From the NCBI RefSeq assembly GCF_900166635.1, contig NZ_LT800497.1, forward strand, positions 2,838,344 through 2,902,343: 64,000 nucleotides of DNA, given 5' to 3'. Positions within the stretch are counted from its first letter, which is position 1. Every line of letters starts with the position of its first letter. The position numbers and the translations under genes were made by a program. The notes under the pieces were generated by a model that was given only the letters and a program-made list of their open reading frames with translations, had not been told where the DNA came from and ran no database searches. The stretch comes from Oceanobacillus timonensis. Its GTDB lineage: Bacteria > Bacillota > Bacilli > Bacillales > Amphibacillaceae. Of this stretch, positions 9,985-19,500 are shown piece after piece.

Positions 9985-10542
9985 TTATTCACTAAAATGA
10001 ATACGATTCAATGGCCAGTAGACAAGATCTGCTTTTCCAACAACTTCATCCATCGGCACTACCCCAATAATCCGGCTGTCCGTTGAATTACTACGGTTAT
10101 CACCTAACACAAATACAGAATCCTCAGGAACAACCTCGTATCCTTCTTCTAAATCTTCCAGTTCAAAATCATTTGTAAAGACCTGGTCACTTAAAAAAGG
10201 CTGATCTACTGGTTCGCCATCTATATACAGCACATTATCTCTTACTGCTACATGCTCTCCAGGAAGCCCTACAACCCGCTTAATAAAGTCATTTTGCTCA
10301 GGAGCATGGAAAACAACAATATCAAAACGATCTGGTTCTCCAAGTGTATACGTAATCTTATTGACAATCATTTGATCACGATCGTGTAAGGTCGGCAACA
10401 TCGAGGGGCCTTCTACAACGATAGGAGCAAATAAAAACATCCGTACCAGAAACACAAAGCCAAAAGCAAGCAACAGTGCTTTAATCCAGTCCAGCCATTC
10501 ATTTTTTTTCTTAGTTTGTTCTTTCTGTTCTTTCTCTGTCAT
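9985..10542 (-). CDS. sip: signal peptidase I
   Basis: Membrane serine-lysine protease that removes signal peptides from exported proteins. It has 185 residues: a cytoplasmic charged N-terminus (TEKEQKEQTKKK), one membrane anchor around residues 20-40, Ser47 in EGPSMLP and Lys88 in FIKRVVGLPGE, then the C-terminal box GDNRSNSTDSR. One N-terminal anchor is the SipS/SipT class found in Bacillus. CGGAGG precedes the ATG at 7-8 nt. It has its own promoter and is preceded by the rplS terminator. Confidence 0.95.
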   Translation of the reverse strand: MTEKEQKEQTKKKNEWLDWIKALLLAFGFVFLVRMFLFAPIVVEGPSMLPTLHDRDQMIVNKITYTLGEPDRFDIVVFHAPEQNDFIKRVVGLPGEHVAVRDNVLYIDGEPVDQPFLSDQVFTNDFELEDLEEGYEVVPEDSVFVLGDNRSNSTDSRIIGVVPMDEVVGKADLVYWPLNRIHFSE

Positions 10543-10575
10543 CTGACTTCCTCCGATAACTTCAGTCTACCTATT

Positions 10576-10604
10576 ATTGTAGCTAGGAAACTTTAGATAA
10601 ACAA
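10576..10604 (-). promoter_or_regulatory. sigma-A-type promoter of sip
   Basis: TTGTTT (10599-10604) and TACAAT (10576-10581) on the minus strand with a 17-bp spacer, 34 bp before the signal peptidase start. The same hexamers and spacing as the sucCD promoter. Confidence 0.65.
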
Positions 10605-10706
10605 CTTCTAAGTATATTTTTTTATATACCACTTCTTGAACAAGAATCTAACGTGCAGCATACTCGAAACAGAAATGTTGTTTCGTATTATATTTTCTGA
10701 AGCAAT

Positions 10707-10738
10707 GAAAAAGAGCTACTGCCATCATTGACGTAGCC
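10707..10738 (-). terminator. intrinsic terminator after rplS
   Basis: On the minus strand GGGCTAC (10732-10738) pairs with GTAGCTC (10713-10719), followed by TTTTT. It lies 35 bp past the rplS stop. Confidence 0.7.
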
Positions 10739-10772
10739 CTTTTGTATTCGTTTCAAATTCTCTGTCGGCTGA

Positions 10773-11117
10773 TTAGCGACGCTCTTTAATACGAGCTGCT
10801 TTTCCGCGCAGGTTACGAAGATAATAAAGCTTCGCACGACGTACGATACCGCGACGAGAAACTTCGATTTTATCAACTCTTGGTGAATGTAATGGGAAAG
10901 TACGCTCCACACCAATACCGTAAGAAATTTTTCTTACTGTAAATGTTTCGCTGATTCCGCCGTTTTGACGTTTGATTACAACACCTTCAAATACCTGGAT
11001 ACGCTCACGACTACCCTCTACAACCTTTACGTGAACTTTTAATGTATCACCAGGTCGAAAATCAGGATGATCTGTACGCAATTGATCTTTGGTTACGTCT
11101 GCAATAATTTGTTGCAT
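10773..11117 (-). CDS. rplS: 50S ribosomal protein L19
   Basis: Large-subunit protein at the 30S-50S interface, 114 residues. It begins [14 protein letters not shown] and contains the family motifs [24 protein letters not shown] and [15 protein letters not shown] at the C-terminus. The start is the ATG after GGAAGGAG; in-frame codons reaching 11171 are upstream leader. Unlike rimM-trmD, which precede it, it has its own promoter in the trmD-rplS gap and so can be expressed separately. Confidence 0.98.
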   Translation of the reverse strand: MQQIIADVTKDQLRTDHPDFRPGDTLKVHVKVVEGSRERIQVFEGVVIKRQNGGISETFTVRKISYGIGVERTFPLHSPRVDKIEVSRRGIVRRAKLYYLRNLRGKAARIKERR

Positions 11118-11208
11118 GATTTTCACTCCTTCCAAACTAATGCTCATGTCCTCATTTGAACAGCGGAACATCGTTCTACATACTTATACGCACATAAGCA
11201 CAATTAAT
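11118..11208 (-). promoter_or_regulatory. rplS 5' leader, possible L19 leader
   Basis: About 90 nt of untranslated leader between the promoter and the rplS ribosome site. It contains the short repeat GAAC...GTTC around ACGATGTTCCGCT. Bacillus rplS genes are known to carry a structured L19 leader; I cannot verify the fold here. Confidence 0.35.
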
Positions 11209-11237
11209 AATATAGCATATTCTTGCGTGAAGTACAA
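11209..11237 (-). promoter_or_regulatory. sigma-A-type promoter of rplS
   Basis: TTGTAC (11232-11237) and TATATT (11209-11214) on the minus strand with a 17-bp spacer, starting next to the trmD stop codon. Confidence 0.65.
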
Positions 11238-11975
11238 CTACTTTTCGTTATTTTTTATTTCTTGAAGTATTTTTTTATCCGCTTCATTCAACGCTTGATT
11301 TCCCAACAAATCTGGGCGTCTTTGAGCGGTTCGTTTCAAAGATTCCTTCCTTCTCCAAGCATCAATATTCGCATGGTTACCTGATAAAAGGACATCCGGA
11401 ACCTTCATTCCCCGAAAATCAGCCGGACGTGTATAATGGGGGTGCTCCAATAAACCTGTTGAAAAAGAATCCTGCTTAGCCGACGCTTCATTTCCAAGTG
11501 CTTCCGGCAATAGCCGAACAACGCTATCTACAACAACCATGGCCCCCAGTTCTCCGCCTGTTAATACATAGTCGCCGATGGATATTTCATCCGTTACCAG
11601 ATGCTCACGAATTCGTTCATCATACCCTTCATAATGACCGCATATAAAAATCAAATGGTCCTCCTGCGCAAATTCTTCTGCTTTTTGTTGTGTATAAGCT
11701 TCTCCTTGAGGACACATTAAAACCACACGGGGACGGGATTTACTGTCTTTTTTTACAGCTTCCACCGCATCAAATACAGGCTGTGGAGTCAGCACCATGC
11801 CTGCTCCTCCGCCATAAGGATAATCATCTGTCTTTTTATGTTTATTTGTCGAATAATCACGAAAGTCAATGAGCTGATAAGAAAACTGTTCTTTATCTGC
11901 TGCTTTCTTTAAAATAGAGCTTTCCATTACACCATGGAACATTTCCGGGAAAAGCGTCAGAATATCAATATGCAT
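11238..11975 (-). CDS. trmD: tRNA (guanine37-N1)-methyltransferase
   Basis: SPOUT-family enzyme that methylates G37 next to the anticodon to prevent +1 frameshifting, using S-adenosylmethionine. It has 245 residues with [13 protein letters not shown] at the start, [11 protein letters not shown], the trefoil-knot segment [19 protein letters not shown] and the C-terminal [10 protein letters not shown]. Its ATG directly follows the rimM stop (TAG ATG), so translation is probably coupled. Confidence 0.97.
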   Translation of the reverse strand: MHIDILTLFPEMFHGVMESSILKKAADKEQFSYQLIDFRDYSTNKHKKTDDYPYGGGAGMVLTPQPVFDAVEAVKKDSKSRPRVVLMCPQGEAYTQQKAEEFAQEDHLIFICGHYEGYDERIREHLVTDEISIGDYVLTGGELGAMVVVDSVVRLLPEALGNEASAKQDSFSTGLLEHPHYTRPADFRGMKVPDVLLSGNHANIDAWRRKESLKRTAQRRPDLLGNQALNEADKKILQEIKNNEK

Positions 11976-12488
11976 CTAATCTAACATCCCTTCCATTAAC
12001 TCCACTGTAATAACTCCCGTTTGAATATCTACCTTTTTAATTACATCTTCAATGTAAGGTATTAACAAATCCTTCATACCAGGTCTTTGTACAACCCAGA
12101 CATCATTAGCACCAGGAGACAGGATTTCTTTTACTTTCCCTAAAGTATCTCCGTCCGTTGTCTGAACCACGCAGCCGATAATTTCATGATAGTAAAACGC
12201 ATTCTCTTCCAATTCTTCTGTTTGATTTTTATCGATATACAAATTCAAACCCTTCCACTTCTCCACTTCATTCATATTTGTATATCCTTCGAATGTCAGT
12301 AAGTCAAAACCTTTATGAATGCGGTGTGACGCAATGGTTAATGAAGTATCCCCATCATCTGATACGAGAATTACTTCATTGCCGGGAGTGAACCGTTCTT
12401 CAAAATCGGTAACACGCAAAATTTTCACTTCACCTCGAACGCCATGTGTATTAACGATTTTTCCAATTTTTAATTTCTCTGTGTGCAT
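11976..12488 (-). CDS. rimM: ribosome maturation factor RimM
   Basis: 16S processing and 30S head assembly factor, 170 residues. The N-terminal RimM domain starts with KIGKIVNTHGVRGEVKI, and the C-terminal PRC-barrel holds GCVVQTTDGDTLGKVKEIL and DLLIPYIEDVIKKVD. Its partner is ribosomal protein S19 in the known family. It sits between ylqD and trmD in the conserved order. Confidence 0.96.
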   Translation of the reverse strand: MHTEKLKIGKIVNTHGVRGEVKILRVTDFEERFTPGNEVILVSDDGDTSLTIASHRIHKGFDLLTFEGYTNMNEVEKWKGLNLYIDKNQTEELEENAFYYHEIIGCVVQTTDGDTLGKVKEILSPGANDVWVVQRPGMKDLLIPYIEDVIKKVDIQTGVITVELMEGMLD

Positions 12489-12503
12489 GTTTTCCCACCT
12501 ATT

Positions 12504-12893
12504 CTAATCATCAATTCGGATAACTTTATCATCTTTAATTACAATAGCCTGCTCCTTCATAATGTGGTTCCAATCTGAGCCGACTTCGACTTCAACAAGA
12601 GCTTCAACCTCTTTTTCCACGATTTCACTACCCATTTCTAATTCATCCAGCTGCTCTATTTTAAAATCCAGCAGCTTCATTTTTTCCTGCCGATTTTTAA
12701 TTTCCTGGTTAAACTTCGATTCCATATCGGAACGGACATTTGTATTTTTGTTCTTTAATTTTCTTATTTCAAATTGGAGTTGTTGACACTCTTGTTCAAG
12801 ACGTAATTTATGATTCGTGAAATTTTGGCGGATTTTTTCTTTGCTTTCTTCGGTTACAACTAACTTAATGGGAACTTTTTTGATTAATTTCAA
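12504..12893 (-). CDS. ylqD: YlqD family protein
   Basis: A 129-residue protein of unknown function in the B. subtilis ylqD position. Residues about 15-85 are strongly charged and helical (KEKIRQNFTNHKLRLEQECQQL and on), consistent with a coiled coil; the C-terminal third is a short beta-rich segment (VEVEVGSDWNHIMKEQAIVIKDDKVIRI). The start is TTG, with CAGGAGC about 8 nt upstream. It is separated from khpA by two hairpins, one a terminator, so it may begin the ylqD-rimM-trmD unit. Confidence 0.85.
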   Translation of the reverse strand: MKLIKKVPIKLVVTEESKEKIRQNFTNHKLRLEQECQQLQFEIRKLKNKNTNVRSDMESKFNQEIKNRQEKMKLLDFKIEQLDELEMGSEIVEKEVEALVEVEVGSDWNHIMKEQAIVIKDDKVIRIDD

Positions 12894-12929
12894 TGATATT
12901 CAGCTCCTGCCTGATAGATTCGAAAATGT

Positions 12930-12978
12930 GTAAAAAGGGAAAGTTGAGCCCTAAAAAAAACAGGGTCAGCTTTCCCTT
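12930..12978 (-). terminator. intrinsic terminator after rpsP-khpA
   Basis: On the minus strand AAGGGAAAGCTGACCCTG pairs with AGGGCTCAACTTTCCCTT around a T-rich loop, followed by TTTTTACAC. A strong rho-independent terminator. Confidence 0.75.
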
Positions 12979-12985
12979 CACCAAG

Positions 12986-13020
12986 CTGTCCAAACAGAAT
13001 ACATCACTCCGTTTGGACAG
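12986..13020 (-). other. hairpin directly after khpA
   Basis: Perfect 10-bp inverted repeat (CTGTCCAAAC at 12986-12995, GTTTGGACAG at 13011-13020) between the khpA stop and the terminator. No U-run of its own; possibly a 3'-end stabilising stem. Confidence 0.55.
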
Positions 13021-13025
13021 GAATC

Positions 13026-13253
13026 TTACATAATATCTAAAAAAATGCGTTTATTACCACCAGTATTCGCTGCATAGACAACCGTACGGATTGCTTTTGC
13101 AACTCGTCCGTTTTTGCCAATAACTTTTCCGACATCATCCGGATGAACCGTTAAATGATAAGTAACCTTCGAATCTTCTTCGGTTTCCTTAATAACAATA
13201 TCGTCCGGATAATCTACTAATGAGGTAACAATCGATTTAATCAGGGCTTTCAT
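13026..13253 (-). CDS. khpA: RNA-binding KH-domain protein KhpA
   Basis: A 75-residue single KH domain with the GxxG RNA-binding loop visible as VIGKNGRVAKAIRTVV. In related Firmicutes it pairs with KhpB/EloR and influences cell elongation and RNA stability. It lies 13 bp downstream of rpsP and is probably co-transcribed. The ribosome site is weak (GTGTGAT). Confidence 0.93.
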   Translation of the reverse strand: MKALIKSIVTSLVDYPDDIVIKETEEDSKVTYHLTVHPDDVGKVIGKNGRVAKAIRTVVYAANTGGNKRIFLDIM

Positions 13254-13266
13254 GATATCACACTAC

Positions 13267-13539
13267 TTATTTAGAATTTTTTTGTTCGTGGAAATTCTTC
13301 ATGATGCCTTCTTTAGAAAACAGGTTACGTACTGTGTCACTTGGCTTCGCGCCTTTTGTCATCCAATCAAGTGCTTTTTCTTCATCTATTTTAACTTCAA
13401 CCGGATTTACTACAGGATTGTACGTACCGATTTGTTCGATAAAGCGACCGTCACGTGGAGAACGAGAGTCAGCTACTACAATACGATAGAATGGATTTCT
13501 TTTCGCACCCATACGTTTTAAACGAATTTTTACTGCCAT
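13267..13539 (-). CDS. rpsP: 30S ribosomal protein S16
   Basis: Small-subunit assembly protein of 90 residues, starting [32 protein letters not shown] minus its tail, all typical S16. It contains [34 protein letters not shown] precedes the ATG. It has its own promoter, separate from ffh. Confidence 0.98.
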   Translation of the reverse strand: MAVKIRLKRMGAKRNPFYRIVVADSRSPRDGRFIEQIGTYNPVVNPVEVKIDEEKALDWMTKGAKPSDTVRNLFSKEGIMKNFHEQKNSK

Positions 13540-13578
13540 GTTTTTGCACCTCCAATAATTATCTTATCACAAGAATTG

Positions 13579-13607
13579 ATTCTACCAGATAGTTTTTAGT
13601 CTGTAAA
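13579..13607 (-). promoter_or_regulatory. sigma-A-type promoter of rpsP-khpA
   Basis: TTTACA (13602-13607) and TAGAAT (13579-13584) on the minus strand with a 17-bp spacer and an upstream TGG, 40 bp before rpsP. Confidence 0.65.
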
Positions 13608-13734
13608 GTATTTTTCCATTACAAGCTTATTTTATTATAAAAAGACGTGAAAATCAACACGAAGATACGTGTTCAAAGCGAAAAAAGTTCTTTACCGCCA
13701 GTCACATTATTTTAACGGACTTTTTGAACTCCCT

Positions 13735-15084
13735 TTACATGAAAGGAAATTTCATGCCGCCGCCTTTTCCTTTCTTGCCCTTTTGCATATTGGTCATCTG
13801 CTTCATCATTTTTTTCATTTCGGAGAACTGTTTTAACAAGCGGTTTACCGCTGCAACAGAAGTTCCGGACCCTTTTGCAATACGTTTTCTTCTGCTTCCG
13901 TTAATGACGCTCGGTTCCTGGCGTTCTTCTTTTGTCATCGATTGAATAATCGCCTCTACCTCTGTCAACTGACTTTCGTCCAGCTGCGCATTTTTCAAGC
14001 CTTTCATCTTGTTGGATCCCGGAATCATAGACATTAAGTCATCTAATGGACCCATTTGACGCACCTGTCCCATCTGTTCCAGGAAATCATCAAATGTAAA
14101 GGACATCGAACGCATTTTTTCTTCAAGGTCTTTTGCCTGTTTTTCATCTACATTGGTCTGCGCTTTTTCAATAAGAGAGAGCACGTCCCCCATGCCAAGT
14201 ATTCTGGAAGCCATACGTTCCGGGTGGAAAGCTTCCAGCTGATCCAATTTTTCACCCATGCCGGCAAATTTAATCGGCTTATCTGTTACTGCTTTGATAG
14301 AAAGTGCCGCACCGCCGCGCGTATCCCCATCTAATTTCGTCAGAACTACTCCGGTAATATCCAGCTGATCATTAAAGCTTTCCGCAACATTGACTGCATC
14401 TTGACCTGTCATGGAATCGACCACTAAGAAGATTTCATCCGGTTTTACATCCGTTTTGATACGCTGTAACTCTTCCATAAGGTTTTCATCCACATGGAGA
14501 CGTCCAGCCGTATCAATAATGACATAATCATTATGATTTTCTTTCGCCTGAGCAATCGCCTGGTTGGCAATATCAACCGGATTTGCCTCTGTTCCTAATG
14601 AGAAAACAGGCATATCCAGCTGTGTTCCCAGTGTTTCCAATTGATCTACCGCTGCCGGACGATAGACGTCACAAGCAACTAATAGCGGGTTGCGGTTATG
14701 ATTTTTACGCAAATCATTCGCCAGTTTTCCGGTAGTTGTTGTCTTACCAGCACCTTGGAGACCGACCATCATAATAACCGTTGGAGAACGATCCGCTACA
14801 GCAATTTTACTTTGTTCGCCGCCCATTAAGTTGGTTAATTCATCTTTCACTACTTTGATAACCTGCTGTCCAGGCGTTAAACTTTCCATTACTTCCTGCC
14901 CGACCGCTCTTTCCTTTATCCGGGCAATTAACTGTTTCACTACTTTGAAGTTTACGTCCGCTTCCAGCAGTGCCAGGCGAACTTCTCTTGTCATCTCTTT
15001 CACATCTTGCTCGGAGACCTTGCCTTTACCGGTAATTTTCTTTATCGTACCTTGGAGACGCTCCGCTAATCCTTCAAATGCCAT
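13735..15084 (-). CDS. ffh: signal recognition particle protein Ffh
   Basis: SRP54 GTPase that binds signal sequences and 4.5S/6S RNA and targets ribosomes to the membrane with FtsY. It has 449 residues: N domain (1-90), G domain with GLQGAGKTTTTGKLA near 105-119, DTAGRLH, TKLDGDTRGG, and a methionine-rich M domain (MKKMMKQMTNMQKGKKGKGGG). AGGGGGA precedes the ATG. It follows ylxM closely, as in other Firmicutes. Confidence 0.98.
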   Translation of the reverse strand: MAFEGLAERLQGTIKKITGKGKVSEQDVKEMTREVRLALLEADVNFKVVKQLIARIKERAVGQEVMESLTPGQQVIKVVKDELTNLMGGEQSKIAVADRSPTVIMMVGLQGAGKTTTTGKLANDLRKNHNRNPLLVACDVYRPAAVDQLETLGTQLDMPVFSLGTEANPVDIANQAIAQAKENHNDYVIIDTAGRLHVDENLMEELQRIKTDVKPDEIFLVVDSMTGQDAVNVAESFNDQLDITGVVLTKLDGDTRGGAALSIKAVTDKPIKFAGMGEKLDQLEAFHPERMASRILGMGDVLSLIEKAQTNVDEKQAKDLEEKMRSMSFTFDDFLEQMGQVRQMGPLDDLMSMIPGSNKMKGLKNAQLDESQLTEVEAIIQSMTKEERQEPSVINGSRRKRIAKGSGTSVAAVNRLLKQFSEMKKMMKQMTNMQKGKKGKGGGMKFPFM

Positions 15085-15097
15085 AGAAGGTATCCCC

Positions 15098-15415
15098 CTA
15101 ATCTATATCTTGTAATTGTTGAACATATTTCTGTGCCTCCGGATCTTTTACTGTTTCCGAAAGCTTTTCAATAATTTGCGTTCTTTTTTCAAATCTTGAA
15201 AGAAGATGCAGCTTATCCTCATAAGACTCCAACGTTTTTTCCGTTCTTCTAATATTATCATACACAGCTTGTCTGGAAACTTCCAACAGCTCTGAAATTT
15301 CTCCCAAAGAATAATCTTCCCGATAATACATTTCCATATAGCTGCACTGTTTCGGTGTCAAAAGTGATTGATAAAAATCAAATAAATAATTAATCCGGTT
15401 CGTTTTTTCCAACAA
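15098..15415 (-). CDS. ylxM: YlxM, SRP-associated helix-turn-helix protein (UPF0122)
   Basis: A ~105-residue UPF0122 protein with the sigma-70 region-4-like helix-turn-helix [26 protein letters not shown]. In streptococci and Bacillus it is always next to ffh and is reported to modulate SRP activity. There is no ATG: the frame is open to 15424 (GTG), but GAGGTG there is better read as the ribosome site, giving a TTG start at 15415 or 15412 by alignment to the [15 protein letters not shown] start of the family. Confidence 0.9.
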   Translation of the reverse strand: MLEKTNRINYLFDFYQSLLTPKQCSYMEMYYREDYSLGEISELLEVSRQAVYDNIRRTEKTLESYEDKLHLLSRFEKRTQIIEKLSETVKDPEAQKYVQQLQDID

Positions 15416-15505
15416 CGGGCACACCTCTTGTTAAGTGATTTTCCTTTACATTTATCATATCCAATCAAATCAGAAATTGTCAAGCAGCAGAAAAATCGGC
15501 TATGC

Positions 15506-16516
15506 TTATTCTGCTTCCTTCTCTTCCTCACTCATTCCCAAATCCGCAAACAAACCGTATACAAATGCATCTGCTTCAAACTGCTGCAGGTCATCGATTT
15601 TTTCGCCTAATCCCACATATTTGACCGGAATCTGTAATTCATTACGGATAGCCAGCACAATGCCGCCTTTTGCTGTGCCATCCAATTTGGTCAGAACAAT
15701 GCCGGTTACATTCGTTGCCTCCGAAAAAGTACGTGCTTGTGTTAACGCATTTTGGCCAGTCGTTGCATCCAATACAAGCAGAACTTCCTGAGGAGCGCCT
15801 GGAATTTCACGTTCAATAACGCGCTTTACCTTAGCAAGTTCATTCATCAGGTTTACTTTATTCTGAAGTCTCCCGGCAGTGTCACAAATCAAAACATCTG
15901 AGCCGCGTGATTTGGCAGCCTTAATCCCATCATAAATGACTGCAGCAGGATCACTGCCTTCATTATGTTTAATAACCGGAACACCAGCACGCTCTCCCCA
16001 AATGTCCAATTGTTCGATTGCACCGGCACGGAACGTATCCCCGGCTGCCATAATGACATTTTTGCCATCTGCTTTTAATTGATGGGCAAGTTTACCGATA
16101 CTCGTTGTTTTTCCAACGCCATTTACGCCGACAACAAGAATCACCTGTAATCCCTCTCCATCTACCTGCATATGCTGGATAGACGCATCTTCGTCACCAT
16201 AATAAATTTCTACGAGTTTTTCGGAGATGACATCTTTTATTTCCGAGGAATCCTTAATATTTTGTCGTTTCACTTCCATTCGTAGTTCCTCAACCAGATC
16301 CATTACTGTCGTAACGCCGACATCCGCAGTAATAAGAACCTCTTCCAATTCTTCAAAGAAATCCTCGTCCACCTTGCGATAACGAGCGATGAGGTCATTT
16401 AATTTACCAGAAAAGGAATTCCTTGTTTTTTTCATTCCTTCCTGGTATTTTTCAGAAACTTCCTGTGTTTCTTCATTTTGCTTAAAGCGTTGTTTTAATT
16501 TATCCATAAATCCCAT
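15506..16516 (-). CDS. ftsY: signal recognition particle receptor FtsY
   Basis: SRP receptor GTPase, 336 residues, partner of Ffh. A charged N-terminal A region (about 1-30) is followed by the N domain and the G domain with GVNGVGKTTSIGKLAHQL, DTAGRLQNK and TKLDGTAKGG. It is short in the A domain, like B. subtilis FtsY. The ATG follows AGGAGGATATCACT. It lies 12 bp downstream of smc, a conserved pairing. Confidence 0.98.
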   Translation of the reverse strand: MGFMDKLKQRFKQNEETQEVSEKYQEGMKKTRNSFSGKLNDLIARYRKVDEDFFEELEEVLITADVGVTTVMDLVEELRMEVKRQNIKDSSEIKDVISEKLVEIYYGDEDASIQHMQVDGEGLQVILVVGVNGVGKTTSIGKLAHQLKADGKNVIMAAGDTFRAGAIEQLDIWGERAGVPVIKHNEGSDPAAVIYDGIKAAKSRGSDVLICDTAGRLQNKVNLMNELAKVKRVIEREIPGAPQEVLLVLDATTGQNALTQARTFSEATNVTGIVLTKLDGTAKGGIVLAIRNELQIPVKYVGLGEKIDDLQQFEADAFVYGLFADLGMSEEEKEAE

Positions 16517-16528
16517 AGTGATATCCTC

Positions 16529-19500
16529 CTACGATTGCATCAATTCTTTTGTATCTTCCAACCGGACAGAAACGAGTCTTGACACGCCCGATTCCTGCAT
16601 CGTCACCCCATAAAGAACATCCGCTTCTTCCATGGTTCCTTTACGATGGGTGATAACGATAAATTGCGTATCTTTACTGAATTGCTTTACATACTTCGCA
16701 AAACGGACAACATTTGCTTCATCCAGAGCTGCTTCTACCTCATCCAGTATGCAAAAAGGAACCGGACGGACACGTAAAATAGAAAAGAGAAGAGCAATGG
16801 CTGTTAAAGCACGTTCGCCACCAGATAAAAGACTTAAATGCTGCAGTTTTTTGCCGGGCGGTTGCGCAATAATATCGACACCTGTTTCCAATAAATTACT
16901 GGGATCGGTTAATTTTAATTCAGCATGTCCACCACCGAACAAGTGCTGGAACACATGAGAAAACTCTTCCTTTATTTTTGAAAAAGTAGTGTCAAATCTT
17001 TCTTTCATTTCTGTGTCCATCTCTTCAATAACAGTATATAGTGTTCGCTTACCTTCCACAAGGTCGTCCCTTTGTTCTTTTAAAAACTGATATCGTTCAG
17101 AAATACGCTCGTATTCATCGATAGCCCCTAAATTAATCGAACCTAATTGGCTGATTTGGTTCTTCAAGCGGCTGACAACCGCTTTTGCTTCATCCATATT
17201 TTCAACTTTGGAATAATCACGCTTTGCCATCTCATACGTCATCATATATTCTTTTTCAAGCTGCTGCAGATGGCTGTCAAGCTCTACATCCAAACGGTTA
17301 GATTTCACTTCCTGTTTCTGATATTGCTCATTTGTCGCTTTAAATTGTTCCTGGGCTTTTTTCAGCTTCTCTTCTAACGACTGTTGTTGTTCAGCGCTGG
17401 TTTTTCTCTTTTGACGCTGTTTTTCAATGCTTTCTGTTATTTCCTGTTTGGAATTTCTAGCATTGGTAATATTTGCTTCCATTTCTTCTTCTGTCTCTTC
17501 TTGATTTTTTATAGCCGCTATGGTTTCCAGTTCTTCGTTCGCTTCATTCTTTTCCTGAAGTGCCCGTTCAAGCTGCGTTTCCAAAGCTTTTGTATTTGCT
17601 TTTTGATTTTTATAACGTTCTTCCTGTTCTGCCAAGGCTACTTTCACTTCATAAAAAGTGTCCTGCAGTTTTTCCCGGGTTTCTTTTAATTTTGCTTCTT
17701 CTTCTGTTAAGCTATCTATTTCTTTTTGGGTCGTTTGCAGTTTGAGACGGATGTCTTCTAATTCCTTTGCTAACACCTCGCTCCGGTCTGTTAATTCTGT
17801 ATGACTCTGTTCGTTCTGCTTCTTATCCATATCATAGATAGCTAAATTGTCATTGACAGATGTTAATTTTGCCTGGAGAGATTGGAAATCAGCCTGACTT
17901 TCCTGAACGTCTGATTGTATACTTTGTGTCTCTTGTTCCGTCAAACTTATTTTTTTATCTAATTCACCTAGATAGTCTCTTTTTTTCTGTACACCCTTCT
18001 CAAACTGCTCTGTTTTCTGTTTATATTCGGCCAAGCGTGCCTGCAGCTCCTGTAAGTCCTTTTCACGGGTAAATAAGGATTGATTCTGCTTTTTCTGCGC
18101 CCCTCCTGACATAGAACCGCCAGGATGCACCATATCTCCATCCAGCGTAACAATACGGTATCTCCGCTGCAGTTTTATCGCCAAGTCATTGGCATCCCGC
18201 AACGTTTTAGCAATCACAACATTCCCCATGACATGCTGCACCGCTTTTTCATATTTTTTGGCTTTCGCCTCTACCAAATCCGATGCTACACCCACGAAGC
18301 CGGGATGATCACTTACTTGTTGCTGGCCGTCTCTTGCTAAAAAGCGCGGTTGAATCGATTGAAGCGGCAGAAAAGTTGCCCGTCCGCTGTTTGTTTTTTT
18401 CAGCCAGTTAATCGCCTCTCTGGCTGTTTGATCGGTTTCCACAACGATATTCTGCGCCTGCCCGCCTAACACGGTCTCCATCGCAGTAATATAGTCTTTA
18501 GGGACATCCATCAACTCAATAACAGCCCCTTCTATCCCTGACAACTTCCCTTCTTCCCTTGCTCGCAAAATTTGACGCACACCCTGGAAGAACCCTTGGA
18601 AATCTTCCTTCATTTCTTCCAGCATTTCTTTCTTTGATTTTACTTTTTCAATATATTGATAACCTTGATATAGTTTTGATTGAGCTTCCTCATATTTTGC
18701 ACGTTCTGACTGCATTTCCTGCTTGAACGTCTTTAATTGTTCGTTCTTTTCTTCTAAATGATTCTTGTTTGTTTCTAATCGTTCTCCGGCAGCTGTTTGT
18801 TTATCTTGTAACGTTTTTCTTTCTGCGAGCATATCTTTAAATTTCATAGATTGAGAACTATTTTTAGCCTCTATCTGCTCTTGCTGCCGGTCGACAGATT
18901 GTTTTTCATTTCGAAAAGCTGCCTGCTGATTCAATAACTCAATATATTCTGCTTTTAAATCTTCTATTCGATTCGCTACATCTTCCGGGCGTATCGATAA
19001 TTTTTTTTCGATTTTCTTTTTCCTGGCCAATGTATCAGCTTTTTCCGTCTCTAAACGTGCCAATTTTTCTTGTTCTTCTGCTTTTTGCTGCTCCAGTACA
19101 TTGACATTAGAAGTCACCCGCTCTAGTTGCTGTGCAAGTTTTTCTTTATTTTCATCGGCATGCTTGGAGCGTTCATCAAATAATTGCTTTTTGCCTTCAT
19201 ACTTCTCCAGACGTTCTGTTACTTCCAATAATTCAGCCTGCAATTGTTCCATTTCTGTCTCGTATTGCTGTAGCCGTTCTTTTTCTTTTGCCAGATCTGT
19301 TTCAATCAGGCGAATCGTTTCCGATTGTTCGTTTTGTTTTTTTTCATTGTCAGCTAAATATGTCAATACCTGCTGCCATTCTTGATGTATTTGTTCCATT
19401 TCCGTAATCAGCACAGAAATCTCTGTTTCTTGAAGCTCAGCTTGTAAAGTCTGATATTCTTTTGCTTTTTTAGATTGTTCTTCTAACGGATCCAATTGCT

